NCBI GenBank assembly: GCA_902624095.1
Contig: CACNWB010000013.1
Span: 1-48,142 of the forward strand
Length of the DNA: 48,142 nt
Origin: an uncultured PS1 clade bacterium
GTDB lineage: Bacteria; Pseudomonadota; Alphaproteobacteria; RS24
Reading direction: 5' to 3'
Numbering within the stretch: position 1 is the first letter of the stretch; each line of letters begins with the position of its first letter. Made by a program: the position numbers and the translations under genes. Shown here piece after piece: positions 8,274 through 15,551 of the stretch. The notes under the pieces are model-generated. The model had not been told where the DNA came from. It ran no database searches and saw only the letters and a list, made by a program, of their open reading frames with translations.

Positions 8274-9032
8274 TTACGCTTCTTCGGAAGTCGCTGCAGC
8301 CCAAATCATAAGGCCGAAAGCAATTTTGTTCACAAAATCAGCGATGTTGTAAATTCCGTTCAGCGATGCTGGGTCGACAGTACCTGTCATGTAGCCCAGA
8401 ACATAGCCGAGCGGGTAGATTGACCAACCAACTAGTACAATCAAGCGCATGGTGCTGAATGCACTTGCCACAGCTCCGCCTGCGGCGGCAGCTTTTTGGC
8501 CAGCTTCGCCAGCAAAAATGAAGTACAGGATATATACCCAGCCCAACATTCCGACGATGAAGCCAAGAGTTGCATCCACCACACCGATTTCTCCAAAGTA
8601 TCCGCCGAGCAACATTACAAGTGTGCCGACGAGCAGGTGCCAGAAAATCCGGCTGGTAGCTGCACCCACAGCAAAAAGTATCAAGTAGAATTCTACCATT
8701 TGAAGAGGCACGGTAATTAGCCAATCAATGTAACGATAGACGGTCGGGGACTCACCTGTGGTGACCCATACCTCCCGCATATAGAAGTAGTGAACGGCCG
8801 CAACCAAAGTTACCAAAGCGGCAACCAATAGTGATACGCCCCATTTTCCACCGATACGGCGTGCTTCCGCGTAGAAGAAAACGGTTGAGGCGACCATGGC
8901 AATCGAGATCAGCCAAAAAGAAATACCGACATAATCGTCCGCTTGCAAATTAGAAGCAGACGCCAGTGTCGGCATCATAGCGAAGACAGCAGCTGCAGCA
9001 GCGGTCTTCCAGTTTTTTAAAATAGTCGTCAT
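8274..9032 (-). CDS. Proteorhodopsin, light-driven proton pump, predicted blue-absorbing
   Basis: 252 residues: a signal peptide (about residues 1-26, ending ASA) and seven membrane helices. The retinal Schiff-base lysine is K236 in NIADFVNKIAFG. The proton-pump residues are all present: acceptor D103 with T107, donor E114 (DWLITVPLQMVEFY) and the acceptor partner H81. The spectral tuning residue, equivalent to position 105 of the green reference protein, is Q111, the variant associated with blue absorption. A strong ribosome-binding site (AAGGGAG) lies 7 bases before the ATG. It sits alone between a 230-bp upstream gap and a strong terminator, so it is monocistronic. No carotenoid or retinal synthesis gene is in this window. 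Confidence 0.97.
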   Translation of the reverse strand: MTTILKNWKTAAAAAVFAMMPTLASASNLQADDYVGISFWLISIAMVASTVFFYAEARRIGGKWGVSLLVAALVTLVAAVHYFYMREVWVTTGESPTVYRYIDWLITVPLQMVEFYLILFAVGAATSRIFWHLLVGTLVMLLGGYFGEIGVVDATLGFIVGMLGWVYILYFIFAGEAGQKAAAAGGAVASAFSTMRLIVLVGWSIYPLGYVLGYMTGTVDPASLNGIYNIADFVNKIAFGLMIWAAATSEEA

Positions 9033-9262
9033 GACGGTACTCCCTTATTCAGACAATAAGAGGTTAATGCGACATTTTGGCATGGCAAGACAAAATATGC
9101 GTTTTTTGTAAAAAATTTGCCTTGCGAAGCAATTTTCTTTGGAATTTAGCTATTTTAATAGCTCTTTTGTTACAAATTTAGGCACAAAAGCCGACCGATT
9201 CTCTTGGCCCTATCGCTTAAACGGCCGACTGTAATTTAAAATTTGGCAGAGCTGGGGAGTGG

Positions 9263-9718
9263 CTAACGGTGTTTATGATTTCTGGCTTTATGGTCTGTGC
9301 CTTGAACGACTTCGGTTGTGACCGCTGGAGCGTTTTCAAATCTGAATGTAAGAAGCAACGAGGTTTTGTGCTCATGATGCACGAAATCGAAAACCATTAA
9401 ATGATGTCCGCCGGATTTAAGAATTAAGTCTGTGCCCGGCGACAATGAAAATGCCTCTACGCGGCGCATCCGCATGATATTGTCGCGCATTTCATGCGTG
9501 TGCAGTTCTATCCGCGCATCCGGGCTTTCCACAGCAATTAGACGATCGGGCTTTGTGCTGTCGGATGTCAGTCGTCCGAATATAATGCCCGGACGGTCAC
9601 CAATGCCGGCGCGAAACTCCAAATCGTGAACAATAACGTCGGCTCTGGCTGGAACATCCAAAACCAACATGGCCATAACGCCGGCCCAAAGCCAGCTTAA
9701 AGTGGGAGGATGGAACAT
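9263..9718 (-). CDS. Periplasmic copper chaperone, PCu(A)C family
   Basis: 151 residues with an N-terminal signal peptide (hydrophobic core about 9-22, then PARADV). The PCu(A)C copper site is recognisable: H and M ligands in IELHTHEMRDN, more methionines (NIMRMRRVEAF), and LKSGGHHLMVFDF supplying the final H-x-M. The domain carries Cu(I) to the Cu(A) or Cu(B) centre of cytochrome oxidase. The tail is histidine- and basic-rich (HKARNHKHR), as in some family members with a second copper site. It starts 16 bases after the monooxygenase stop and is probably read through from it. Confidence 0.85.
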   Translation of the reverse strand: MFHPPTLSWLWAGVMAMLVLDVPARADVIVHDLEFRAGIGDRPGIIFGRLTSDSTKPDRLIAVESPDARIELHTHEMRDNIMRMRRVEAFSLSPGTDLILKSGGHHLMVFDFVHHEHKTSLLLTFRFENAPAVTTEVVQGTDHKARNHKHR

Positions 9719-9734
9719 GGGGCCTGGGCCTTTT

Positions 9735-11273
9735 TTATTCAGCCGCCTCCGTCATGTCAAACCGATTGAGCTGGGTGAACGCATAATCATTAGGATCTAT
9801 GCTTTGCGTAGCCTCTTCATAAACATAAGTAAAGTCCGGCCAGTTATTCGTGACCTTACCGTTTTCATTTTTGTACCAGCTGTCGCAATCGCGCTCCCAA
9901 ACGGATGTTCGAAGGCGTGCTTTGAGATAATCGGCAAACTCCCCCATCCGCTCGGTTTTAAGATCCATCGCCGCTGCGCGACTTGAGATCAGCGTTTTCA
10001 CGGCATCAATGATGTAATTGACCTGACACTCGATCATAAAAATAATCGAATTATGCCCCAGATTGGTGTTGGGTCCGTAAAGCATGAAGAAATTCGGAAA
10101 TTTGGGCATGGTGATGCCGAGATAAGCCTCGGCGCCCTGTTGCCATGATGTATTGAGGTCTGCGCCTTTGGCACCCAGAATTTCCAGCGGTGCCAGAAAT
10201 TCCGTCGACTCAAAGCCTGTGCCCCAAATAATTACATCAAACTCGTGCAGCCGGCCGTCATTGGTTTCAATGCCTGATGTGTTGATGCATTTGATACCGT
10301 CGGTTTCGACCGAAACATTGTCCCGCTGCAGAGCAGGATAATAATCGTCGGAAACTACCACTCGTTTGCATCCCACAGGATAATCGGGCTTCAAAATTTT
10401 ACGCAAATGCGGGTCGGTCACCTGTTCGTCAAAGTGGTTCTCTACCTGTTCAGTAAAGGTGTTCGACATATTGAGGGCTTTAACAAGGAATTTGGTTTTC
10501 TTAATCTCATTAAACGCCGTGAAATTGCGCTCTAGCGACCAGTATATCAGGCCACGGGTGAATTTACGGAAGCCCGGGATATATTTGAACATGGCTTTTT
10601 GTAGCGCTGAATAGGGTTCGTCATTGCGCGGCACCACATGGCAGGGAGAACGCTGGAAGACGGCCAAATGGCCGGCGATTTTTGCGATCTCCGGAATAAA
10701 TTGCGCTGCCGATGGCCCATTGCCGATAACTGCCACACGCTTGCCGGCGAAATTAACGTCATGCTGCCATTCCGCCGAATGGAAGATGGGCCCCTGAAAA
10801 TTGTCCTTGCCCATAATCTCAGGCACTTTGGGCCGGTTCAGCTGGCCCAGCGCTGTCACCACAATATCGGTTTCCAGCATCGCACCGGAAGCGGTTTCCA
10901 ACTGCCATTTGGCACGTGCTTCGACGTATTTCGCCAGTTTGATTTCCGTGTTGAAACGGGTTTTTTCGTAAAGTCCGTATTTTTTGGCGAGGCTGGACAG
11001 ATAGCCGAATATCTCGCTGCGTTCGGGAAATGTGCGAGACCAGTCGGACCGACCCTCAAAAGAATAGGAATAAAAGTGCGATGGAACGTCGCACGCGCAA
11101 CCTGGATATGTGTTGTCGCGCCATGTGCCGCCAATGTCATGGGCCTTTTCAACCAGCTCATATGATTTAATGCCGGCCCGTTCCAATTGCATTGCCATAC
11201 AAATGCCGCTAACCCCGCTTCCAATAATGGTTACATGCGGTGTTTGTGTGCTCTGATTTTTGTTGATGTTCAT
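9735..11273 (-). CDS. Flavin-containing monooxygenase, Baeyer-Villiger type
   Basis: About 512 residues. Two dinucleotide sites are seen: IIGSGVSGICMA near the N-terminus for FAD and VIGNGPSAAQF near residue 180 for NADPH. Between them FQGPIFHSAEW fits the Baeyer-Villiger fingerprint (FxGxxxHxxxW). YPGCACDVPSHFYSYSF is also typical of this group. These enzymes insert oxygen into ketones to give esters or lactones; the substrate cannot be told. The start at 11273 is preferred because GGGAG lies upstream; in-frame ATG 11297 and GTG 11309 have no visible ribosome-binding site. It is divergent from the PQQ dehydrogenase, which raises but does not prove a shared pathway of alcohol to ketone to ester. 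Confidence 0.9.
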   Translation of the reverse strand: MNINKNQSTQTPHVTIIGSGVSGICMAMQLERAGIKSYELVEKAHDIGGTWRDNTYPGCACDVPSHFYSYSFEGRSDWSRTFPERSEIFGYLSSLAKKYGLYEKTRFNTEIKLAKYVEARAKWQLETASGAMLETDIVVTALGQLNRPKVPEIMGKDNFQGPIFHSAEWQHDVNFAGKRVAVIGNGPSAAQFIPEIAKIAGHLAVFQRSPCHVVPRNDEPYSALQKAMFKYIPGFRKFTRGLIYWSLERNFTAFNEIKKTKFLVKALNMSNTFTEQVENHFDEQVTDPHLRKILKPDYPVGCKRVVVSDDYYPALQRDNVSVETDGIKCINTSGIETNDGRLHEFDVIIWGTGFESTEFLAPLEILGAKGADLNTSWQQGAEAYLGITMPKFPNFFMLYGPNTNLGHNSIIFMIECQVNYIIDAVKTLISSRAAAMDLKTERMGEFADYLKARLRTSVWERDCDSWYKNENGKVTNNWPDFTYVYEEATQSIDPNDYAFTQLNRFDMTEAAE

Positions 11274-11432
11274 AACTTTGCTCCCAGGTAAGTCCATCAG
11301 TTTAGGCACATCAGGACTAATCGCAAGCCGCTATTTTCGATCAGGTAGTAACGTGCGGGCCCTTGGTGGATTTATTGTTTACGTCTCGAATTATTTGTTT
11401 AAACTTATTCTAAGTATGGGAGGAAAACGATC

Positions 11433-13679
11433 ATGGCTCAACCGTCATTAAATAAAAAGCATGCAACTCTGGTCGGTGTTGTTGTTCTGGGCGCGATTGC
11501 AGCGCTGGCATTGGTAGGCATTCCTGGTTCTAATTCGCCTGAGCACTCGGTCGCCGAAACGCCACTTCAGGCAACTCCGAGCACAAAAGTCGGTCTAATT
11601 GATACGCAACGTATATTGGCTGCAGATGAGGCGCCGGGTGATTGGCTGGCATATGGTCGTGATTATGGTGAACAACGGTTTTCACCTCTGACACAGGTCA
11701 ATAAGGAAACGATCAAAGATTTGGAACTTGCTTGGTCGTTTGATATGTACACCAACCGCGGTCTTGAAGCCTCTCCAATTGTAGTTGACGGTATCATGTA
11801 TATGACTGGATCATGGAGTGTTGTTTTTGCTGTGGATGCGAAAACTGGCGAAGAGGTTTGGTCTTACGACCCAGAAGTTCCGGGTGACTGGGCACGCAAA
11901 GCATGCTGTGACGTCGTAAATCGAGGAGTTGCTGTCTATGAAGGAGCGGTGTTCGTAGCTACCCTAGATGGATATCTAGTCGCGCTGAATGCCGAAAACG
12001 GAGAAGTAATATGGCGGAAAAATACCATTATCGACCGTACCCGTTCCTATACAATCACTGGCGCTCCGAGAGTTGCTAATGGACGCGTCTTCATTGGTAA
12101 CGGCGGCGGCGAGTACGGTGTTAGAGGATATGTAACAGCATACGATACGAAGACGGGTGAAGAAGATTGGCGCTTTTTCACTGTTCCCGGTGACCCTAGC
12201 AAACCTTTTGAGCACCCTGAAATGGAATTGGCTGCTAAAACTTGGAAAGGTGGGGAATGGTGGAAAATCGGCGGCGGAGGAACCGTATGGAATTCCATTG
12301 TATACGATGCTGAAACAGATACGGTATTTCTTGGTGTAGGAAACGGATCGCCCTGGACAAGGACGATCCGTTCTCCTGGAGGAGGAGACAACCTCTTTCT
12401 TTCGGCCATTGTGGCTTTGAATGCTTCAAATGGAGAAATGCGGTGGTACTACCAAACCACTCCCGGCGACAATTGGGACTACACCGCAGTACAGGACATG
12501 ATGCTTGCCGACATGGAAGTCGACGGTGTAGTACGTAAAGTAATCATGCAGGCGCCGAAGAATGGTTTCTTCTATGTTATTGACCGACAGACAGGCGAAT
12601 TGCTGCGTGCAAACCCTTATGTCACAGTAAATTGGGCGTCCCATATCGATATGGAAACAGGTCGTCCGGTTGAAAATCCGGATAAGGATTTTTTAACGGG
12701 TGACTCTCAGTGGATTTTGCCTGGGCCACTTGGTGGGCACAACTGGCAGTCCATGTCTTATAATCCGAATACTGGGCTTGTCTATATACCAGCTCTCGAG
12801 AACCCGCTAGTCTTTGATGTGGAGCATGATTTTAAAGCGACAGGTCGTTTTAAATACATTGAAGGTGGCTGGAATACAGGGGTAGAGTTTGGCCGTCTCT
12901 TGGAAATTATGGGTGAACACCCTGATTTGCCCAAAGGCAAAGGTTACATAACTGCCTTTGACCCAATTACTGGAAAAACCCATTGGACGCGTGAGCACGG
13001 AACACATTGGAATGGTGGAACACTGTCAACTGCTGCTGACCTAGTTTTTCAGGGGAACGGCGACGGGTACTTCGTAGCATACGACGCTCAAAATGGTGAT
13101 GAGTTGTGGAAGGTCAATACATACACAAGCACAATCGCTCCCCCAGTAACCTACAGTATCGATGGTGAACAATATGTGGCCATTCAAGTTGGTTCTGGCG
13201 GTGCGGCTGGTCTCACTGAAGGCGATTTAGCAATGCCTGCATCTGCAAAATATGGTAATTTTGGGCGTATGCTGGCGTTCAAAATTAACGGCGGCCTATC
13301 GATAGATGAGCCGGAGCATTGGGCCCGAGATATTCCGGAGCCGCCTGTAGTGCAAGCATCCGCCGCTCAAATTGAACATGGCGGAGAACTTTACGGTGAA
13401 GTCTGTGGGTTCTGCCATGGCATTGGAGTTTATGGTGGGCCTGCGGTTCCAGATCTTCGCAAGATGAGCGAACAAACGCATCGCATGTTCAATGAAATTG
13501 TGCTGGAGGGAGTTTTAGAAGATCGTGGAATGTCGAATTTTTCAGATCGGCTGAGTGAAGCTGATGTTAATGACATTTATGCCTACATCAATTCCCGATC
13601 TTGGCAGGATTATAAACTCCAAGAGGAATCGAAGGCCTTAACACAGTCTGAGTCCCAAACGAGTGCGCTCGCTAACTAA
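11433..13679 (+). CDS. PQQ-dependent alcohol dehydrogenase with C-terminal cytochrome c (quinohemoprotein)
   Basis: 748 residues: an N-terminal membrane/signal segment (about 11-30), an eight-bladed propeller with repeated AxD-x-TGE-x-W docking motifs, and a C-terminal cytochrome c domain with C658-GF-C661-H662 and a likely Met ligand at 700. Propeller active-site features are the vicinal cysteines C158-C159, likely metal ligands E227 and N304, and catalytic D349 in WDYTAV. The residue two after D349 is threonine, not aspartate, which by family rule suggests calcium rather than lanthanide use. It oxidises alcohols in the periplasm and passes electrons to the heme. The ribosome-binding site GGGAGGA is strong. 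No PQQ synthesis genes are nearby. Confidence 0.93.
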   Translation: MAQPSLNKKHATLVGVVVLGAIAALALVGIPGSNSPEHSVAETPLQATPSTKVGLIDTQRILAADEAPGDWLAYGRDYGEQRFSPLTQVNKETIKDLELAWSFDMYTNRGLEASPIVVDGIMYMTGSWSVVFAVDAKTGEEVWSYDPEVPGDWARKACCDVVNRGVAVYEGAVFVATLDGYLVALNAENGEVIWRKNTIIDRTRSYTITGAPRVANGRVFIGNGGGEYGVRGYVTAYDTKTGEEDWRFFTVPGDPSKPFEHPEMELAAKTWKGGEWWKIGGGGTVWNSIVYDAETDTVFLGVGNGSPWTRTIRSPGGGDNLFLSAIVALNASNGEMRWYYQTTPGDNWDYTAVQDMMLADMEVDGVVRKVIMQAPKNGFFYVIDRQTGELLRANPYVTVNWASHIDMETGRPVENPDKDFLTGDSQWILPGPLGGHNWQSMSYNPNTGLVYIPALENPLVFDVEHDFKATGRFKYIEGGWNTGVEFGRLLEIMGEHPDLPKGKGYITAFDPITGKTHWTREHGTHWNGGTLSTAADLVFQGNGDGYFVAYDAQNGDELWKVNTYTSTIAPPVTYSIDGEQYVAIQVGSGGAAGLTEGDLAMPASAKYGNFGRMLAFKINGGLSIDEPEHWARDIPEPPVVQASAAQIEHGGELYGEVCGFCHGIGVYGGPAVPDLRKMSEQTHRMFNEIVLEGVLEDRGMSNFSDRLSEADVNDIYAYINSRSWQDYKLQEESKALTQSESQTSALAN

Positions 13680-13686
13680 TAAGTAG

Positions 13687-13716
13687 CCAACTAGCGCCTA
13701 ATTGGCGTCTAGTTGG
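13687..13716. terminator. Inverted repeat between convergent genes, possible bidirectional terminator
   Basis: CCAACTAGCGCC (13687-13698) pairs with 13704-13716 with one bulged base and a 5-base loop. It lies directly after the PQQ dehydrogenase stop and overlaps the last codons of the convergent gene. Flanking T-runs are poor, so termination strength is uncertain. Confidence 0.5.
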
Positions 13717-14269
13717 TATTACCTTTCGGCGGCAGATCGGGCACGGGTAGGTCACGAAACTCTAGTTTTAAAGTAGGGCGATCTTCAGCTGAGTGCTCGC
13801 TAGCGCTCTCACCTTCGCGTTTCTGGATTTTGGCTTCTTCGGGGGGACGAGCCTTTTTGTATGCCAATCGCGCCTCAAAGGGTTTGCCGCCTTCGATCTG
13901 TTCTAAAGCTTCCTCTACAGCGTCTGCCAGTTCCGGCGAGAAGGGCAGCCCATGCAAGCGTGGGGAGCCGCGCAAGGCCCCACCAGCGCCCATTGGCTGG
14001 GCGAGAATGTAGATGCGGCCTGGTGTTTCATTCACTTTGTCAGGTTCCTCGATCACTGCCCAGTGCAGCTTGAATGGATTAGCTGGAGGCTCGGCAATCG
14101 CCCAGCCACGCAGGTTCTGTGCCCCAATGTAAGTTCCCACATAAAGCGCGGTGACTAGAAAAATAGCAGCTAATTTGATTTCGCGCCGCCATGGGCTTGC
14201 CAGATTGAGATTGAGCAAAAGCGCTGCCACCACTGCATATGCAATGCCGAGTAAAAGGGGAATATTCAT
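13709..14269 (-). CDS. Unrecognised two-helix membrane protein, third gene of the proton-channel operon
   Basis: 186 residues; I do not recognise the family. Two hydrophobic helices (about 3-22 and 33-51) are followed by a soluble part of about 130 residues. That part has a compact section (KLHWAVIEEPDK to RIYILAQPM) and a charged, proline-rich tail (KARPPEEAKIQKREGE, LPVPDLPPK). Its ATG overlaps the stop of the preceding gene (ATGA), so it is translated with the channel genes. Context suggests a third membrane subunit or a linker to a periplasmic or cytoplasmic partner. Confidence 0.7.
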   Translation of the reverse strand: MNIPLLLGIAYAVVAALLLNLNLASPWRREIKLAAIFLVTALYVGTYIGAQNLRGWAIAEPPANPFKLHWAVIEEPDKVNETPGRIYILAQPMGAGGALRGSPRLHGLPFSPELADAVEEALEQIEGGKPFEARLAYKKARPPEEAKIQKREGESASEHSAEDRPTLKLEFRDLPVPDLPPKGNTN

Positions 14270-14880
14270 TTTTTATCTGCTGCTCTTATGAGTGCTTTGT
14301 TGCGGGTATAGATATTCGACACGGAACCTGAGGCATTTAGGCTAAAACGCACCGCGGTTTGTTCGTCGCCAGCTCCTGTGAGAGTGTTCGTGCCTGCAAA
14401 AACGACTGAGACATTTGGATTTAATTTTTCGACCTTCACTTTCACGGGTACTGGATTGCCGGTTATTGCTCGATAGTGGAGCAAATTGACGACGTACTCT
14501 CCAGCGGCAATCCCTCGAAGGGTAACGGTTTCCTGATTCAAGGGATTTTCGATTCGCTCACCATTTACGGTCAAGGCGTCGTTTAGGCTGCCACGATCGT
14601 CTCGGTCGAGGTGCATTAGGCCAGCCTCCCTTGTATCGAACCAGACTAAATTTCCGGTGCCATCCTCAACGATTAAATCAATATCATCCGGATGATTGTC
14701 AGGCCACTGGGCTGTAATCAAAAACTCAGCTTTCGGGTTAACTTTGCCTTCGGTGATCTCTGGACGGATCATGATGAATGCAACAGAAAACATGAATGCA
14801 AATCCCAGCAAGGCGTTGAATAATACATCGGTGAAAGGGTTTTGATCTTCGCTGGGCGAAAAAAAGCCTCGGTCTTTCAT
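14266..14880 (-). CDS. ExbD/TolR-like single-helix protein with a beta-rich extracytoplasmic domain
   Basis: 204 residues. One N-terminal membrane helix (about 15-38) carries an aspartate at its cytoplasmic end (D18 in NPFTDVLFNALLG), placed like the proton-carrying aspartate of ExbD, TolR and MotB. The exported part (about 40-204) is not an ExbD or OmpA-like domain. It reads as two beta-rich segments: PDDIDLIVEDGTGNLVWFD resembles YfaP/DUF2135 or pre-peptidase-type domains, and VEKLNPNVSVVFAG begins a second strand set. It is coupled to both neighbours by 4-base ATGA overlaps. I infer the stator partner of the TolQ-like gene; what the domain binds is unknown. Confidence 0.7.
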   Translation of the reverse strand: MKDRGFFSPSEDQNPFTDVLFNALLGFAFMFSVAFIMIRPEITEGKVNPKAEFLITAQWPDNHPDDIDLIVEDGTGNLVWFDTREAGLMHLDRDDRGSLNDALTVNGERIENPLNQETVTLRGIAAGEYVVNLLHYRAITGNPVPVKVKVEKLNPNVSVVFAGTNTLTGAGDEQTAVRFSLNASGSVSNIYTRNKALIRAADKK

Positions 14881-15440
14881 GATGGGCCTCGGTTTATTTC
14901 GAGCAACAATTTTTGCATAGCGTCTGCCAATATCTGAAATTGCAGTCGCAAGAGTAGATTTGCAACAAGACCCGTCAGGGTTGTGTAAAGCGCCACAGCC
15001 ATACCCGCGCTCATCTCACCCAGTGCAGATTGAATACTTGTAGCGTCGTATCCGCTTAAGTTACTTATGGGAGCCAGCATCAGAATAAAGCCAATGATGG
15101 TTCCCAAAAGACCAAGTTTTAAAACGCTGTCGGCGGCAAACCATCCATGATTCAGCCAGCGCATTAAAACGGGCTCATGCCGTTCGGCCACAAAATTTGT
15201 GGGAAAATCGTATTGCTTCTGTACCCAGCGGAGCAACCACAACCAGCGCAATGTTAGAAGAAGCCAAATGGCTGCGATTAGATACGAAATTCCACTTCGG
15301 TCGCCTGCCAATAGCAAGCCAATTAGTCCCTGTTCATTTAATAAAAAGCCCGCGAACAAAATTAGCCCTAATAGGATTATTCCTTGCAGGAATGAGACGT
15401 TTTTTTCTTGGGCAGAATTTTGGGACAAAGAATTTCTCAC
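14877..15440 (-). CDS. MotA/TolQ/ExbB-family proton channel protein
   Basis: 187 residues with four predicted helices (about 17-34, 50-73, 105-126, 143-165). The last two carry the family signature: LKLGLLGTIIGFI in the third and GMAVALYTTLTGLVANLLL in the fourth. These proteins form pentameric inner-membrane channels that couple proton flow to a single-helix partner, here the next gene. The cytoplasmic loop is short compared with MotA and ZorA. The start is uncertain: GTG at 15440 is the longest, TTG at 15428 is possible, and neither has a strong ribosome-binding site. First gene of a three-gene coupled operon divergent from the transporter gene. Confidence 0.8.
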   Translation of the reverse strand: MRNSLSQNSAQEKNVSFLQGIILLGLILFAGFLLNEQGLIGLLLAGDRSGISYLIAAIWLLLTLRWLWLLRWVQKQYDFPTNFVAERHEPVLMRWLNHGWFAADSVLKLGLLGTIIGFILMLAPISNLSGYDATSIQSALGEMSAGMAVALYTTLTGLVANLLLRLQFQILADAMQKLLLEINRGPS

Positions 15441-15551
15441 GAATTTGCAACATTTAGTTTAGCCTTTGCACAACCCAAATGTCGAGGAATCTGCGCTGTT
15501 TAAGCGCTTGAAATTTTAATTGATACATGATCGAGTTTTGCTGGGAGAACG

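Noticed and set aside
13709-15440. Zorya-type defence operon
   Set aside because: ZorA is much longer with a large cytoplasmic tail, ZorB has an OmpA-like domain, and no helicase or nuclease gene follows. Only the channel principle is shared.
13709-15440. ExbB/ExbD/TonB or Tol-Pal system
   Set aside because: The ExbD-like protein lacks the usual periplasmic domain, and there is no TonB, TolA, TolB, Pal or receptor gene nearby.
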